Source: Talpa occidentalis
Taxonomy: Eukaryota > Chordata > Mammalia > Eulipotyphla > Talpidae
Assembly (NCBI RefSeq): GCF_014898055.3
Contig: NW_023603184.1
Span: forward strand, 34,285,359 to 34,349,358
Reading direction: 5' to 3'
DNA length: 64,000 nt
In this document: piece after piece, positions 46,868 to 59,789 of the stretch
Layout: the number at the start of each line of letters is the position of its first letter
Position numbering within the stretch: position 1 is the first letter of the stretch
The notes under the pieces: model-generated
Told to the model about the DNA's origin: nothing
What the model saw: only the letters and a program-made list of their open reading frames with translations
The model's database searches: none
Made by a program: the position numbers and the translations under genes

Positions 46868-47791
46868 ATGGGAGAAGACAACCGAACCCATGTGACTGAA
46901 TTTGTCTTCCTGGGCCTTTCACAGGATCCACAAACACAAATCCTGCTCTTCTTCCTTTTCCTGGTCATCTACCTGCTGACTGTGCTGGGAAACCTGCTCA
47001 TCATCGTGCTCATTCATGTGGACTCCAGACTCCATACACCCATGTACTTTTTCCTTAGAAACTTGTCCTTTGCTGATTTCTGCTTTTCGACCACCACAGT
47101 CCCCCAGGTGCTGGTCCACTTCCTGGCAAAGAGGAAGACCATTTCCTTTGTTGGATGTGCAACACAGATAGTGGTTTTACTTCTAACAGGATGCACGGAG
47201 TGTGCCCTGCTGGCAGTGATGTCCTATGACCGCTATGTGGCTGTCTGCAAGCCCCTGCATTACTCTACTATCATGACCCACTGGGTGTGTGTCCAGCTGG
47301 CCGTCGGGTCCTGGGTCAGTGGGGCACTTGTGTCTCTGGTGGACACCACGTTCACATTACGTCTCCCCTACCGAGGTAACAACATCATTAACCACTTTTT
47401 TTGTGAGCCTCCTGCCCTCCTAAAGCTGGCATCTGCTGACACCTACAGCACAGAAATGGCCATCTTTGCCATGGGGGTGGTCATCCTCTTAGCGCCGGTC
47501 TCCCTGATCCTGGTCTCCTACTGGAATATCATCTCCACTGTGATCCGGATGCAGTCGGGGGAGGGCCGGCTCAAGGCTTTCTCTACCTGTGGCTCCCATC
47601 TCATTGTTGTCATCCTCTTCTATGGCTCAGCAATATTTGCCTACATGAGGCCAAACTCCAAGATAATGAATGAAAAGGACAAAATGATCTCTGTGTTCTA
47701 CTCAGCAGTGACACCCATGCTAAATCCCATCATTTACAGTCTCAGGAACAAGGATGTCAAGGGGGCTCTCAGGAGAATAACTACAAAATAG
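46868..47791 (+). CDS. OR2D3: Olfactory receptor, OR2D3-like (intact)
   Basis: The 307-residue class II OR is the tandem partner of the gene at 32615 and most like human OR2D3. Its predicted role is as an odorant-binding seven-transmembrane receptor coupled to Golf. Sequon NRT at Asn5; the canonical GN of TM1 at 41-42 (Asn where copy C has Lys); LHTPMYFF at 55-62; Cys97; [10 protein letters not shown] at 118-127; Cys179 in [22 protein letters not shown] at 236-244; PMLNPIIY at 283-290. The ECL2 positions that usually hold a second cysteine pair are Arg169 and Ser189, so that disulphide is absent. Compared with copy C the protein differs at residues 6-7, 42, 165, 264 and in the last few residues. 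Length and C-terminus are normal. A pyrimidine-rich stretch ending AATAG just before the ATG could be a splice acceptor. Confidence 0.95.
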   Translation: MGEDNRTHVTEFVFLGLSQDPQTQILLFFLFLVIYLLTVLGNLLIIVLIHVDSRLHTPMYFFLRNLSFADFCFSTTTVPQVLVHFLAKRKTISFVGCATQIVVLLLTGCTECALLAVMSYDRYVAVCKPLHYSTIMTHWVCVQLAVGSWVSGALVSLVDTTFTLRLPYRGNNIINHFFCEPPALLKLASADTYSTEMAIFAMGVVILLAPVSLILVSYWNIISTVIRMQSGEGRLKAFSTCGSHLIVVILFYGSAIFAYMRPNSKIMNEKDKMISVFYSAVTPMLNPIIYSLRNKDVKGALRRITTK

Positions 47792-48763
47792 GCCTTTTGA
47801 AGGTGAGGATCTTTGTTAATTTGGGGGATAAGGAGATAAATTATTTTCTTGTAAAAATGTCTTATTTCCATAATGTTCCTCTACTTTTTCTACCTTCTCC
47901 TATATTCCCATGTCACTTCTCAAATAAATTCAGCAAGTTGACTGCTCAAAACAAGGCACCTTGATATACACAGGAAGGAAAGTAAATTGGAATCAAAATG
48001 GGGAAAATGAAGGACAGGAAAACGGTAAAAAGAAAGGAGGAAGACAGGGCGGGGGTGGCGGGAAGTAGATAATTAAATTAAGTCACTATTCTCCAACCCA
48101 CACTAATAAAGCAGTAAAACAACTAGATATATTACTAAACACTAACAAACAAAAAGCCAAATAAATCTATCACATACATGAGAACATGTTTCAGGCTAAT
48201 GGAGTCATTCTTGCTTCTTTCGTGCATTCATCAAATCTATTCTGAATATTTTCTGTATTTCCCAGGTACATTTGTAACTGGAGATGTAGCCATAAAAAAA
48301 TAAAGACTTTTTTAACATGGCCTTAAATTCTATATTGAACAATTTCTGAAATTTAAAGAGAGCGCATTTAAGGACTAGCAAATAGAAAATTTTAAAAGTA
48401 GGTGTACCATAAGGAAATTTGTGAGATATAAGATTGAAAAATAAGACAAAAATCTACACTGCAAAAAAATCTAAGTTCAAGAGTAGAGGATTTACCTATG
48501 TAATCTAAAAAATCCTGACATTTCAGAAAATAATAGATAATGAAGGTAAACTTTTAAAAAGGAGGGATTGGACACTGTTGTATGCCTTGGTAATATATTT
48601 ATAATACACATCATAATTTTGCATATTATGAATTGAAATGGATCCTGGGTTTCTTGTTAAAAATATTCTTTAGAATAGGATGGAGTAGGTCATTCTACCT
48701 CAGGAATCCCCATTTACAACAAACCCCAGGTAATTCCTAAGCACACTAAAAATTGTATGCTGA

Positions 48764-48890
48764 GTCATCCATTAGATTGTAAATTCTGTGACTATGTCTG
48801 CTTTGTTCATCTCTATCAAATCACTTGTAAAGAAGTGCACAGCCATTGTGGTTGCTTAAGAAATATAATTTTGAATGAATGAATAAAATT
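48764..48890 (+). mobile_element. Possible L2/MIR-type ancient repeat 3' end
   Basis: The stretch from ATTAGATTGTAAATTCTGTG to the (TGAATGAA) end resembles a common ancient LINE/SINE 3' end in mammals. It is diverged, so the family is uncertain. Confidence 0.4.
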
Positions 48891-49692
48891 AGAGTTTAGG
48901 AGAGAGATGTGGCTGCAGAAATAGATTTAGAATTTACTGCAAGTAGATGTAAGTGATGTTTGATACACCCAAGAATGCATCCCATAGGTTTTACCAGAAA
49001 ACCAAGTGTTTGCTTTCAGTTTTGACAGAGTTATATTAAAGTGCAGGTGCCTGGTCCTCCTGTGGACCATCAAGGTAGCCAAGATGGACATAGTACATAT
49101 GGTTTGCAAAATATCCCGTGGTAATTCTGCAGTACGATCCTGGATGAGATGTGACATTAGAGAAAGAATACACAACAGAACCTTGCAGTTGGCATCATTT
49201 CAAGGTGGATGAAGAGAAGCCAATCAAACCTGTGCAGCCAGATTCAGAGAAGAAAAGAGAAGGTGAATGAAGGTGTGTCAAATGTGGCAAGAGGAAAGGC
49301 CTCCCAATGAAGATTTTCCAATGTGTCAGCGTTATATGCATTGATAAAATGCTATTGAATGACTTCAACTGGTCAATATGGACCTTGATGAACTATATTA
49401 TAGCAGAATAATGGAATCACACAGGTATAGACTTTTAGAAAGCAAACACAATACATTCCTGAGAGGGGGCTATTAGTCTGAAAACTGAAGGATGAGAGAA
49501 TTAACCAGGTTGAGATATAATGTGCGTGGGGGGCGGGGCGTGGGGGGAGGTAACAGGCAGAATGAGAATTGGGGGGGAAAGGACTGCATAGATTTTTTTT
49601 TTAAATAAGAGAATCTTTCTTACCTTTAATGTAACAAAATTATTATATTAGCTTCCTGTTCTAGTTTCCTCTAAATAAAGTAACACTTTACA

Positions 49693-49946
49693 GGGCCTCC
49701 CTGGTGGTACAGGGGTTAAGTCTCAGCACTATCAAGCTATCATGTTCAACCCCTGGCCAGGGAGCTACCCACATGGAGCAGCAGACCTCTCCTGTCTTGC
49801 CCACTGCTCCCTCAGCAGTGTATTTCAGTAGATCTGCCTGTTCTGCTCCCCATTCTGTCTCTGGTGAATCCTCTCACGCCCCACACACACCTCTGTCCTG
49901 CACCCCAGTTGTTGTTTGCATAAAATAAAATAAAAAATAAATCCCT
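49693..49946 (+). mobile_element. tRNA-derived SINE, older subfamily
   Basis: Head GGGCCTCCCTGGTGGTACAG. Flanked by a perfect 16-bp duplication AAAGTAACACTTTACA (49677-49692 and 49947-49962). The B box is weakened (GTTCAACCCC). Confidence 0.93.
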
Positions 49947-49962
49947 AAAGTAACACTTTACA

Positions 49963-52700
49963 TAGGGATCATCAACCTTTCTGTAATAAGTAAACATATT
50001 TAGCTTTATGGGTCAGTCTGTCCTCATCTTAACTATTCACTCTACCATTGTAGTTGGAGAGGAGTCACAGGTAAATCACCCAGATAAATGTGTTCCACTA
50101 AGGAGCTTATATGAAAACAAAGGTTGTATGTGATATTAGGGACATGTTTGCTGACCTCATTCTAAAAGATAAATCCAAATGTCAGTGGTGTAACAGTTGA
50201 AATTTATTTTTCACTACAGAAATTCTAGTTGAGGATGGAGTGGCAGATGTGTGGATCCAAGATATTAGATGTTCTACTCATTGGGGCTTTCAAGGTCCTG
50301 CATGTCAACATTCATATTAAAGATAAAAAGGTTTTCATGTAGATTGAGTGGCTTAGAAGGAGCACATATCACATCTCTCACTTTCATGCGCTGATAATCA
50401 CATGGCTCCATGTACATGCTGGAAAAGAGGGGCATGACTCTGCAGAGGACATCTTGACACAGGGCTTTGTTGTTAACCACCAGACTTTAAAATATCCTGG
50501 GCTTATCATTCTCCAATTACTGCACTTGTTTTGCTGTATTTCAATAACTATAACTTTAGCTGGTAAGACATAACGTTTTTCTTCTCTTTCCAATATTTCT
50601 GGATAATTCATATACTTTTTCTCAACTTGCAAAAATCCACTTGTTAAAATGCCGGTAGAAATCTGATGGTAATTATGTTGAATTTAGGGGGTATTTAACA
50701 AAAACATTATATATTTAAATATGAATATTAAATCTTTTCATCAAGAAACATACAGTACATCTTTATTCCCTTAGTGAAGATACATACATACACATAACAT
50801 ACACACACCCATTTTCACACTGTTATGGTAGACACTGTGTTATGTGTATCTGAAGATTTTATGGAGAAGTAGCTAAGACACACACATAGCATAGTCCATC
50901 ACTTAATGGTGTTTTCATTTTGGAAGGTGGAGACAGGAAAAGCACAAAATTAATGTATAAATAAGAAAACTTCACACAATGATGTCTGCAATGGTGATGA
51001 TGCAAATAAAGCAAAGTGTCACTATCCCAGCAAGTCAGTATGGAAAAGATAAATTCATTAATGAAGCAAATTGAAACAGCATATTTAAACGTTATACATC
51101 ATAAATCATTAAAGACTTATTAAACTTAACCTGAGAAAAGGTAGGGTGGGTTAAGTATACAAATATGTTGCTGGTAAAAATGCAAAATATTTAATGTTAA
51201 AAAAGTTGATTCATCTTTTTATAGCAAGCATAGTAAAGAGATTTTACAGCTTGGTTTTAGTTATTTCACTGATAAAAATTTGTTCTAATGGACAAACATT
51301 AGTCACACATCCAAGAGATTAGTATTACTGTTTTTACACACACATGCACAAACACAACACACACAAATACACACCGACAACATCAAATGTATAACTGTGA
51401 TGAATAGCCAATTCCATTACAAAGTATCTATATGATATAATTTATGTCACCACATGAAAGAATTTCAATGCTATTTATTTATGAGTTAAAATTTATTAAA
51501 TATTCATAATATGCCACCTGTTCTAAATGCCTTACATTTATATTTACTAACTTCTTTAATTCTCATTAACAACTACTATAAAGTAGGTCTTACTATCAGT
51601 ACAATTTACAGGTTAGACATGTGCAGAGTTAAGTGTAGAGGTTAAGTAACATGCTCAAAGTTACATAAGTAAGTGGGGATAGATTGAATTCAACTCTTGA
51701 TATTCTGACAACTCACCCCAGTCTCTGTCATTGTTCTATAATGCTGCCATATATCATAGGGGAAACTTACTATATATATTTAAGGGAAAAAATATTCTGA
51801 TTGTACCTATCAGCAAAAAGCATGCTGCATTAAAAATGGAAGGAAATGTATCTAAACATGTGAAGGTTATCTCTGGGTAAAGAGATTTTAGTTGGTTTTT
51901 GCCTATTTCTAGTATTATTCATTTTACTAATTTTTTAAAAAGAATTTCTTTTAGTGTAGAAGATAAAAAATAGTATTAGCAAATTTTTTAAAAAAGCAGT
52001 ATTCCCTCAAATAATATCCAAATGCATTGCGTTATTTTGAAACTTCAACTTGGAGCTTTTGTTTATACATTTCCAAACTTACAAACAAATGGTAATAGTA
52101 CAATCTAAGCTACCGGAAAATTAAATGATATACTTTTCTATCCTTATTAGCACAAATGTACACCCACAGGCCCACACATCTGCATATATCAAGCATTTGA
52201 ATGCTTTGTGATTGTAGGGAAATTTCAAGACAGCTTTGAGATTATGGAAAACCAAGTGTGTGTGTTATTTCCAAGGAACCAGCATAACTGTTTATTTACC
52301 ATAGATCTTGCTCATGAGATGGCTAAACTTTCTATTTTACTCATTTAAATAACATTTGGATTTTAGGCTGTATAAAATATCCCCAAATCAAAAACAAACC
52401 AATAAAAACACCTGTTGCAGTGTCCAGGTGGGGCAGTTTCCATAACAGCAGATGTCTGGAAAAAGACAATTGAACATATTGCAAATACATGTAAACTACT
52501 GATAGTTTGTGTATAAAAGTAGGCAAGTCTAGTTCCACTTAAGGCTAGGAAAATGGACAGTAAATTTTAAACAGAGTGTGACTCATACCTTACAAATTAC
52601 CTTATGAAAACAGGATTTAAAAGAGCTTTAGAAAAGTCAAGTTATAGTCCTTCATTTTTCATTATGAGTGCTGTGACCCGTGGCAGAAATCTGTGATGAG
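49963..52700. other. Gene-free DNA between blocks D and E
   Basis: AT-rich, with short CA-rich runs near 50785-50820 and 51338-51376. It holds one MIR. No gene found on either strand. Confidence 0.55.
51545..51735 (-). mobile_element. MIR, ancient mammalian SINE, reverse orientation
   Basis: The plus strand carries the typical reverse-complement MIR order: a decayed AATCCTCAC-like start, AATTTACAGGTTAGACATGTG, AGAGGTTAAGTAACATGCTC, AAGTTACATAAGTAAGTGG, then the decayed tRNA-like end. Confidence 0.72.
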
Positions 52701-52732
52701 ACATGAATTTTGAAGTCAAGTCACAAGCCCTC

Positions 52733-53683
52733 CTAAATGGTAGAGTGTGCTGACAATGAGTATTTCCCCAGAACCCTCCTCAAGGCCCCCAAGACCTCTT
52801 TATTTCTCAGGCTATAGATGAGGGGGTTCAGGGCTGGGGTAACGATCGTGTAGAAAACAGAGATGATGTTGTCCTGCTTGGTGCTATGGAGGGAACTGGG
52901 CAGAACATACATGAACGTGGCAGCCCCATAGAACATGCCAACCACGGTCAAGTGGGACGAGCAGGTGACAAGGGCTTTCTGTCTCCCCTCGTTTGAGGGC
53001 ATGCGCAGCACAGTAAAGAGGATGAGTGTGTAAGAGGCAAGGATGGCAGCAAGAGGGGGCAAGAGGAAAGTCACACCCATCACATACACCAGGAGCTCAT
53101 ATCTGGAGGTATCTGCACAGGCCAACTTCAGTAGTGGTGGGATCTCACACAGCAGGTGAGTGATCTTCCGGATTTTGCAAAATGGATAGTGCATGGTATA
53201 CAAAGTATATACAAGGGCACTCAGGGATGCCAGGCCCCAGGATGTGGCCACCATGAACCAGCACACACTCGGCCTCATGAGGACCATGTAGTTCAGGGGG
53301 TGACAAATGGCCACATACCTGTCATAGGCCATGAAGGCCAGCAGCAGGTCCTCGGCACCACCCAGCGTCAGGGCCAGAAACATCTGAGTGGCACAGCCCC
53401 CAAAGGAGATGGTGTTTTCACTGCGCAGAAAGTCCACCAGGGTCTTGGGGGTGACAACAGACGTGAAGAGCAGGTCCATGAGCGAGAGCTGCCCGAGCAG
53501 GAGGTACATGGGCACGTGGAGCCGGGCGTCCGCCGTGATGACCAGGAGCAGCAGGCTGTTGCTGGTCAGGGCCAACATGTACAGGACAGTGATGGTGGCG
53601 CAGAGCAGCTCAGGAGACTCGCTGTCACTCAGAATCCCCATCAGTGTGAAGTCGCCTCCCCACGTGGAGTTCCAGAGCTCCAT
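52733..53683 (-). CDS. OR2AG1: Olfactory receptor, OR2AG1/OR2AG2-like (intact)
   Basis: The 316-residue class II OR is strongly like human OR2AG1/2: MELWN start, [62 protein letters not shown]. It is a predicted odorant receptor of olfactory cilia. Sequon NST at Asn5; Asn42 (1.50) in TM1; LHVPMYLL at 55-62 (family variant of LHTPMYFF); Cys97; MAYDRYVAIC at 118-127; Cys169, Cys179 and Cys189 all present, so both ECL2 disulphides can form, unlike the OR2D copies. The C-terminus SLSAHSTI resembles the human paralogues as I recall them. The ATG at 53683 is the family start. I cannot tell OR2AG1 from OR2AG2 orthology here. It is transcribed towards the left, opposite to A-D. Confidence 0.95.
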   Translation of the reverse strand: MELWNSTWGGDFTLMGILSDSESPELLCATITVLYMLALTSNSLLLLVITADARLHVPMYLLLGQLSLMDLLFTSVVTPKTLVDFLRSENTISFGGCATQMFLALTLGGAEDLLLAFMAYDRYVAICHPLNYMVLMRPSVCWFMVATSWGLASLSALVYTLYTMHYPFCKIRKITHLLCEIPPLLKLACADTSRYELLVYVMGVTFLLPPLAAILASYTLILFTVLRMPSNEGRQKALVTCSSHLTVVGMFYGAATFMYVLPSSLHSTKQDNIISVFYTIVTPALNPLIYSLRNKEVLGALRRVLGKYSLSAHSTI

Positions 53684-54532
53684 CTGGCTTTAGTTGCCTA
53701 GAACCAGATGGATTGCCAGTGAGTTTCCGCTAAGATTTTACCCTAGTTTTGTAACTCAGAGAATGGCCAGCATGAATCCATTAGGATAATGCCTTTCAAA
53801 CTAGTAACTGACCTCTAAATCTCAGTTTCTAACTCTTTCAATGGAATCTTGATAAAAGAAACATCCTTATGAAGAACCAAGATCGAAATAATAGTTAAAC
53901 ATTAAGAGACTACTACATGGAAACATATAGGGTATGTATATTTTTCTAGAAATATCAAGTTATTTTTCTCTTAATAGTAAAGATATATTCTGGCGCTCAT
54001 GACCTTCATTATTCTAGTGGTGATGTTTACACATAATGTTTGATTAGTGACATAAATACTGTTAGTGATTTGCATAGACCTGTTCTTAATAGGACATTCT
54101 AAAACTGGGAAGATGTGCTTTCAATAAACTATTTCCACTTCTTTTTCCATATAATTGTGTCCACATTTGTTTGCAGCACTCGCGTGAAGACACAAACCTC
54201 ATCGGAAGAGGGACAGTGTGTTCTCCTCAGTCATTTCTCCAGACTAGATCCACCTTCTCCAATGTTCTAGAGCAAGATTAGGAGATAGTGTGTTTGAGGT
54301 GGTATGCTTTTAGAGTTAAACCTTTAGGGTGAATGCAAACATAGAGCTTTTTAAAAAACTGACTCTGATTAAGTATGAACCTAGAGGGGATCAGAAATAT
54401 AATGACAGATGAGGGCCTGCATGGGGGGACAAGGAGAATTGGTGAAAGGTGTAGGCAATAAGAGATCTTGGGTTGTATGTTGTAATCAATCTAATAAGCC
54501 TATCTTCACTCTTGCACCTGACCCAGATCCTC
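52763..54532 (-). repeat. Segmental duplication block E (paired with block F)
   Basis: Collinear and about 95% or more identical with 62215-63995 over the OR coding region and about 850 bp of 5' flank. The similarity ends abruptly near the OR stop codon on the left. On the right it ends near 54532, which corresponds to the last few bases of the window. Confidence 0.9.
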
Positions 54533-56002
54533 GCTGGCCTCCTGCAGAAGACTATCCACACGGGATATCTTGATTGAAAAGTCTCAAGGACAGGAAAAAA
54601 GAACGACTATTCTAGAAAATTGCCACTGGAGCATGATGTCCAATCCCAGAGCGAAGCCAGGAGATACAGCGGACTGAGATTGACAGAAACCAGTGGCCTG
54701 CATCATGGGAAGTGGACCGATAACTCCAACCAATGTGTGTTAAAGAATCTGTAAGTGAAACATCATTTTGTGTGTTTTGGCTTATTCTGGTATTTCACTG
54801 GTTTCTGTTGGCCTCTTCTGGGTTCATAGGATTTTAATGGTTAAAAGGTAGTAGAGCATATGACAGGCAAATCATCTATTTTTGGATGCTACTCTGGAAG
54901 CATTTATTACCAAGTTAGGTTTAACACCTTCTTAGAGACTAGTTAAACACAAAGGGTCTGGCCTTCCCCCAAGAAGCAGACCCAGACCTGGAATACAGCA
55001 GACTCTTTCATTAGTCATCATTTATTACACTTCATATTTAGAAAACCAAGAATAGAGGGGGTGGGATGAGGTATAGACACATCTATAGAGCATCTGGAAT
55101 CTATAGAGAATAGAGGATCTATGGAGCATCTGGAAGACAGAGTAGCTTATGTTCATAAGGTCTGTTCTGGGTTCCACTTCTCAACTCAACATTCCTAAAG
55201 ACTGCACACTGTCCCCCCAGATGGACAAAATCAATACCTCAGGTGGTGGGAAACCCAGTTGCCCAGCTGGGTAGACTGCCCTGGGGGTTGTTTGAATGCC
55301 AGGGATGTTCCAGCAGCAATGGGAAAGATGTTTTTTCCTCAGCAGTATCCAAGTGGTTTGATTTTTGCTAAGTTAGGTTAAGAGTCTGACCAATGCAGAG
55401 GTCAGGGAACTTCTGTTCCTCCTCTTCTGCAGGTCTTCTCTGGCAATGCAGGCGAAAAGTTAGTACAGGCCTTCGGTGGGTTCTTCTTTGGAGCAGGAAG
55501 ATGACTTTCCTGTTCTCATACCTGTAAAAAATTCGGGGAAGCTACTTCTGTGGCACAGAATGGTGAAAGCGAGCCTGTCTAGCTCTGGAACTAGCATCAG
55601 ACTGAGTTCTTGGGTCCTAATTCTTACACTTACTGGAGTCTGGGAGCAAAGATGAAAGCAGCAGGAAGCAGATATTGGGAGTTGCCCAGCAGAGACTCTG
55701 CCCTCCCTGGCTTCACTGCCCCTGGGGCCACGGTGAGTCAGGGCTGTCCTGGGGGAGGCTGCTTTGTCTCCTTGTCCCATGATGCCATCTCTCTACTCTT
55801 GTTTGATCCCTGCGATCAGAGGGACGTGACTTCTCAACTGAAATGGCCTTCCATGAAAATACTGGTCCAGAAAACAGCATGTTAATGAATCCTCTTGGGT
55901 GTATTTCCTGGTGTGGTATTCCCACACTCTCTTCCCCCTAAATGAGCTCATTGGCTCTCAGTTTGTCTTTCACCTGAATGAAGGTATCAACGGCCCATTT
56001 CT
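54533..56002. other. Gene-free DNA to the right of block E
   Basis: No gene recognised. The open frames at 55460-55925 have no family motifs and overlap on opposite strands. Moderately GC-rich sequence; the 54900-55500 part may be an unassigned old repeat. Confidence 0.5.
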
Positions 56003-56228
56003 TTTTTTTTTAATTTATTTAATTGTTTCATAATTTTTTACATCACTTTTTATTTTTGTACAGTGTATGCATTTTCATCTTGGTTACAGTCCCCATAAAA
56101 ATCCCACCATCCATTCACCCATGAACTATCACCACGGTCCCTTGTGTTCTTCCCACCCTTGTTTTGATTTTACTGCCTTCTCCCTCCACCTTCCCCCCAC
56201 CCCCATAGTATGTCTCTGATTTATAGTT
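56003..56228 (-). mobile_element. Short LINE-1 3' UTR insertion, reverse orientation
   Basis: Only the L1 3' UTR is present (T-run at the left, GGGGGTGGGGGGAAGG-type sequence on minus near 56190-56205). Flanked by a perfect 11-bp duplication GGCCCATTTCT (55992-56002 and 56229-56239), so it is a severely 5'-truncated but genuine insertion. Confidence 0.9.
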
Positions 56229-56614
56229 GGCCCATTTCTAAATCACTGCTTCAACAGACCGGAAAGCAAGGGTTCCTTTCATGGTCACCCCAGGTCATAA
56301 GTTGATTTTGTGGCATCTCTGGGACACTGCTTTCTGCCCCTCTCCAGCTCCTCTAGGATCCTCTTAGTTTGTGGTATTTCCTATTAAGTGTGGCTGTGCT
56401 CTACGGCATCCGTAATGGCTACACTTCCCTTCATGGACCTGTGGCAATGCAGGGCGTCCGTGCGTGAAAATGTCTGTCTTGGTTCTACTGCTGTTTGCCC
56501 ACAGAGATACTTGAAGAGAGACTACACAATTTTGTAAATTATTATGAAGCTGTAGAATGTCAATGTTAATGAAAATCTTTTAAATACTCCCAGATATTAA
56601 AAAAACAGATTACC

Positions 56615-57072
56615 AAGGGGGGAGGTGCAATTGTATGGGAAATATAACCAAAATGAAAATGCATACATGTGCAAAGATGAAAAAAGATGTAAGAATTGGG
56701 CCTCCCCGGTGGCGCAGCGGTTGAGCGCTGGGTTGCTAAGCTGCCCACAGCTTCTGCAGCGCCGGTTCGATCCCCGGCTGCTCCCCGGCCACCGGAGGAG
56801 GGTCCCGCATGGCGCGCAGACCTCTCCTGCCGCCCGCTGCTCCCCTCAGCAGTGTCCTTCGGTCCTTCTGCCTGCTCTGCTCCCCGCTCTGGCTCTGGTG
56901 GATTCTCTCACCCTCCCGCGCTTCTGACTGTACCCAGTGCTTGTATAAACAAATAAAAATAAATCTTAAAAAAAAAAAAATTAAAAAAAAAAAAAAGATG
57001 TAAGAATTATATAAAATAAAATATTTAAATAAATAAATAAAATGTGCAAACACACACACACACACACAAACC
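56615..57072 (+). mobile_element. Short LINE-1 3' UTR insertion containing a SINE
   Basis: L1 3' end (GGGGGGAGGTGCAATTGTATGG near 56616), then A-rich tail and (CA)n. Flanked by AAACAGATTACC (56603-56614 and 57073-57084). A SINE interrupts it at 56698-56991. Confidence 0.88.
56698..56991 (+). mobile_element. tRNA-derived SINE, young subfamily, nested in L1
   Basis: Near-consensus young copy with A box GGTGGCGCAGCGG and B box GGTTCGATCCC. Flanked by a 17-bp duplication AAAAAGATGTAAGAATT (56681-56697 and 56992-57008), which is L1 sequence, so the SINE came second. Confidence 0.94.
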
Positions 57073-57529
57073 AAACAGATTACCTACTTATGAAGACAAG
57101 AAGAAAAGAGTGGACCTTTTAATGGTCCAAGGACAAGGGAAAAATACCTTCAAATTGCTGAGAGAATATAACTGCACGCCTAGAATTCTATGCCTAGCTA
57201 AGCCCTCATTAAAGAGTCAGGACAAATAAAAAACAAAATGAATTTACTGCCAACCCCCACAAAATAATTTTAGCGAGTAGAAATGTGATTGCCAGGGGGA
57301 AGGAATGCAGGGAGCACTGGTGAGCACAGAAGGTGGTTCAGTAAATGAGTGGGGAAGTGTAATTCAATTAACAAGAGCAAATATATATATGAGTTTTAAG
57401 AGAGAAAAATAAAATTCTTGAGAAAAAAATAACAAGATGGAAATGGGGATTTTTTTATGGGCATTTAAACATGGCTGTAGAGGCAGAATTTTAAAAGCCT
57501 TGCATTCATTTATTTAAAATTATTATTTC

Positions 57530-58180
57530 CTATTGTTAAATTTTTTATTAGGGTACAATTTACATAAGCAAAATTTGCCTGTTTTAGCACACTGTTCTGC
57601 AAGTTTTAACAGATATAGTCATGTAACCACCATCTAAATCAAGATATATAAATTTCATCAATCCCCCAAATTTTCTGATGCCTTTTTATAATCATCTCCT
57701 CTTCTTACCCAAGTCCTGCCTATTGTCTAATATATTTATTGCTGCTATTATTTTTATCTTTTCCAGAATTTCCTATAAATAGTAGTATACATTTTGAGTC
57801 TGCCCTTTTTTACTTGACATAATGTTTGAGATTCTTCTGTATTCTTACATCAATTAATATTTTTTTCCTATTTATTATTGAGTACTTCCACTTGTATAAA
57901 TGTATCAAAATTTGTTAATCCACTCACCAGTTGAAGGACATTTGTATTGTTTCCAATTTTTGTTGATTATGAAGTCAGTCATTATAAACATTCAGGTAAA
58001 GTATTTTGAATGAACATAAATTGTTCACCCACCAGGGAAATACCTTGGAATGAACATGCTCAGTGTGGTAAGTGTATGCTTAGGGTTACAAGAAAGTAGC
58101 CTTGTTTTTCATGGTAATTGAATTCCCAGTGTTACTCTATTGACTGAAGATTCCAAATCTTCCTAATTAGCATTTAAAGT
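57530..58180 (-). mobile_element. Old LINE-1 3' fragment, reverse orientation
   Basis: The plus strand is the reverse complement of an old L1 3' UTR (AGGGTACAATTTACATAAGC near 57551) and ORF2 end (CCACTCACCAGTTGAAGGAC near 57921). No open frame remains. Confidence 0.72.
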
Positions 58181-59789
58181 AAAAATGAAGAGTTTTGGGA
58201 AGTACACAGGATTATTTACATAGGTAAGAAAATGATACAGTCAAGGCAGAAAAAGTCATCTAGGGAAACACACACCAACACAACACACACACATATACAC
58301 ACAGCTGGAGACTAATAATATTAGTGAAAATTCCTGTCTAGTTAGCAATGTTGGAAGTATTTAAAAAATGTTTAAAATTTTTTGACATTTGTGGATTACA
58401 AATATCATTGCCTGGTCATGCATAGGTAATGATATTAAAATTGGCATTTATTATTTTATTAATTATATAAACCATCATTCTTTGTCACACAAATCAGTCC
58501 TAAATCTCTGCTTTAACAAACAGAACTGCAGCATTGGGGGAGGGATGGGGGTGTGTGTGATGGGAGGGGGGCTTGTAGATGGGATAGGGAGCTTAGTTAC
58601 AGTGTCAGGAGTCACAGTGGCAACTACGGGTATAGACTCATCTTTTGTGTAATTTGCACAGAGAAATGTTTTAGTAATTTGAGGAGAATGTGTTTTCAAG
58701 GAAGGGTTTTTTAAGATGGCCGTATTAAAGCATGTGTGAAATCTATAGTAAACATTCCAGTAGAGAGGGAGATGATGCAAAGAAGATAATTCTAAGACCA
58801 ATTTTCTAAAAAAGTAAGAATTAGGTATCAAGATCACTATGGAAGATTTAGTCCTCTGATTGGCTCTTTTAAAAGATTAAAAGCTGTGTGCAGGTGTGCT
58901 GGTAAATTTGGTAATTGACAATGAGGAAGTCCTACATGACTATTCTCTTGCCTCAGTGATGTATGATGTAAGGCCATCAGCTGAAGGTGTGAAACGGTAT
59001 TTTCAGGAGGAACAAACAGATTGTATGAGGGTGGTGCTATAGGATAATTTGCTCCTCAAAGGTAAGACTGAGTACTGGAAAATGCTGGTTTCTAAATCAG
59101 TTTATGAGTTAAATACACTCACAATGAATATACCAATGGGTTTTTGTTTTTTTTTTTTGGACAATTAGTGGACAATTAGAGTAGATGGTGATAAAATCCA
59201 AGGAAAAGTTGGTAAGAAATATTAGGGGAGGAGAGAGCCCTAGACTAGTTCTAGTCCTCTGAAACTGAACAGCTAGCCCTGATATGCTCTCTATTGTTAT
59301 ATTTAAGACAATTTTGCAATTGCAAAACTGAATAAGCAATTAAGTGAATGAATCATAAGTGAATAAATAAATAAAATAGACAGCTTATTAAGAGCATTAA
59401 TGGGACAATTAGAAACTTGGAAACACAGTAAAAAAAGCCTCACACATCATACAAGATAAACTGCAGAGAGATAAGAAAAGTTAAATATTGCTTGTGAAAT
59501 TGTTATACAGATCTGAAAGAAATGTATGTAAACATTTTCAGCCCTAAAAATGGGACTTGTAAGGATATAATCACCTGAAAAATATAAGGAAAAGGTGAAC
59601 ATGTTACTATATTAATATTTTAATACTTTCCTACATGACAAATCCTACCATACAACTAAATAATAAACCAAAAATAAATATTGCTGTATCTTGACCTTAA
59701 TTTATAAAAAAAAAAAACTACAAAAATCATTAGGAATATACAGAATAAGCAATGTAGATGAAAATATCTGACATGTTTTATCAGTTTTC
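58181..59789. other. Gene-free DNA
   Basis: AT-rich unique-looking sequence with a short CA run near 58270-58300 and a G-rich patch at 58534-58575. No gene seen. Confidence 0.55.

Larger units (their letters stand above)
42262..49505 (+). repeat. Segmental duplication block D (paired with block C)
   Basis: Collinear with 29010-36740. It keeps the pre-insertion state at the C sites of the SINE/LTR (35382) and the short SINE (36445). D-specific content includes a reverse SINE at 44005. Confidence 0.85.

Noticed and set aside
53156..53701. 181-codon open frame on the plus strand (and a matching one at 62755-63195)
   Set aside because: Antisense shadow of the OR2AG-like coding exon; no independent motifs.
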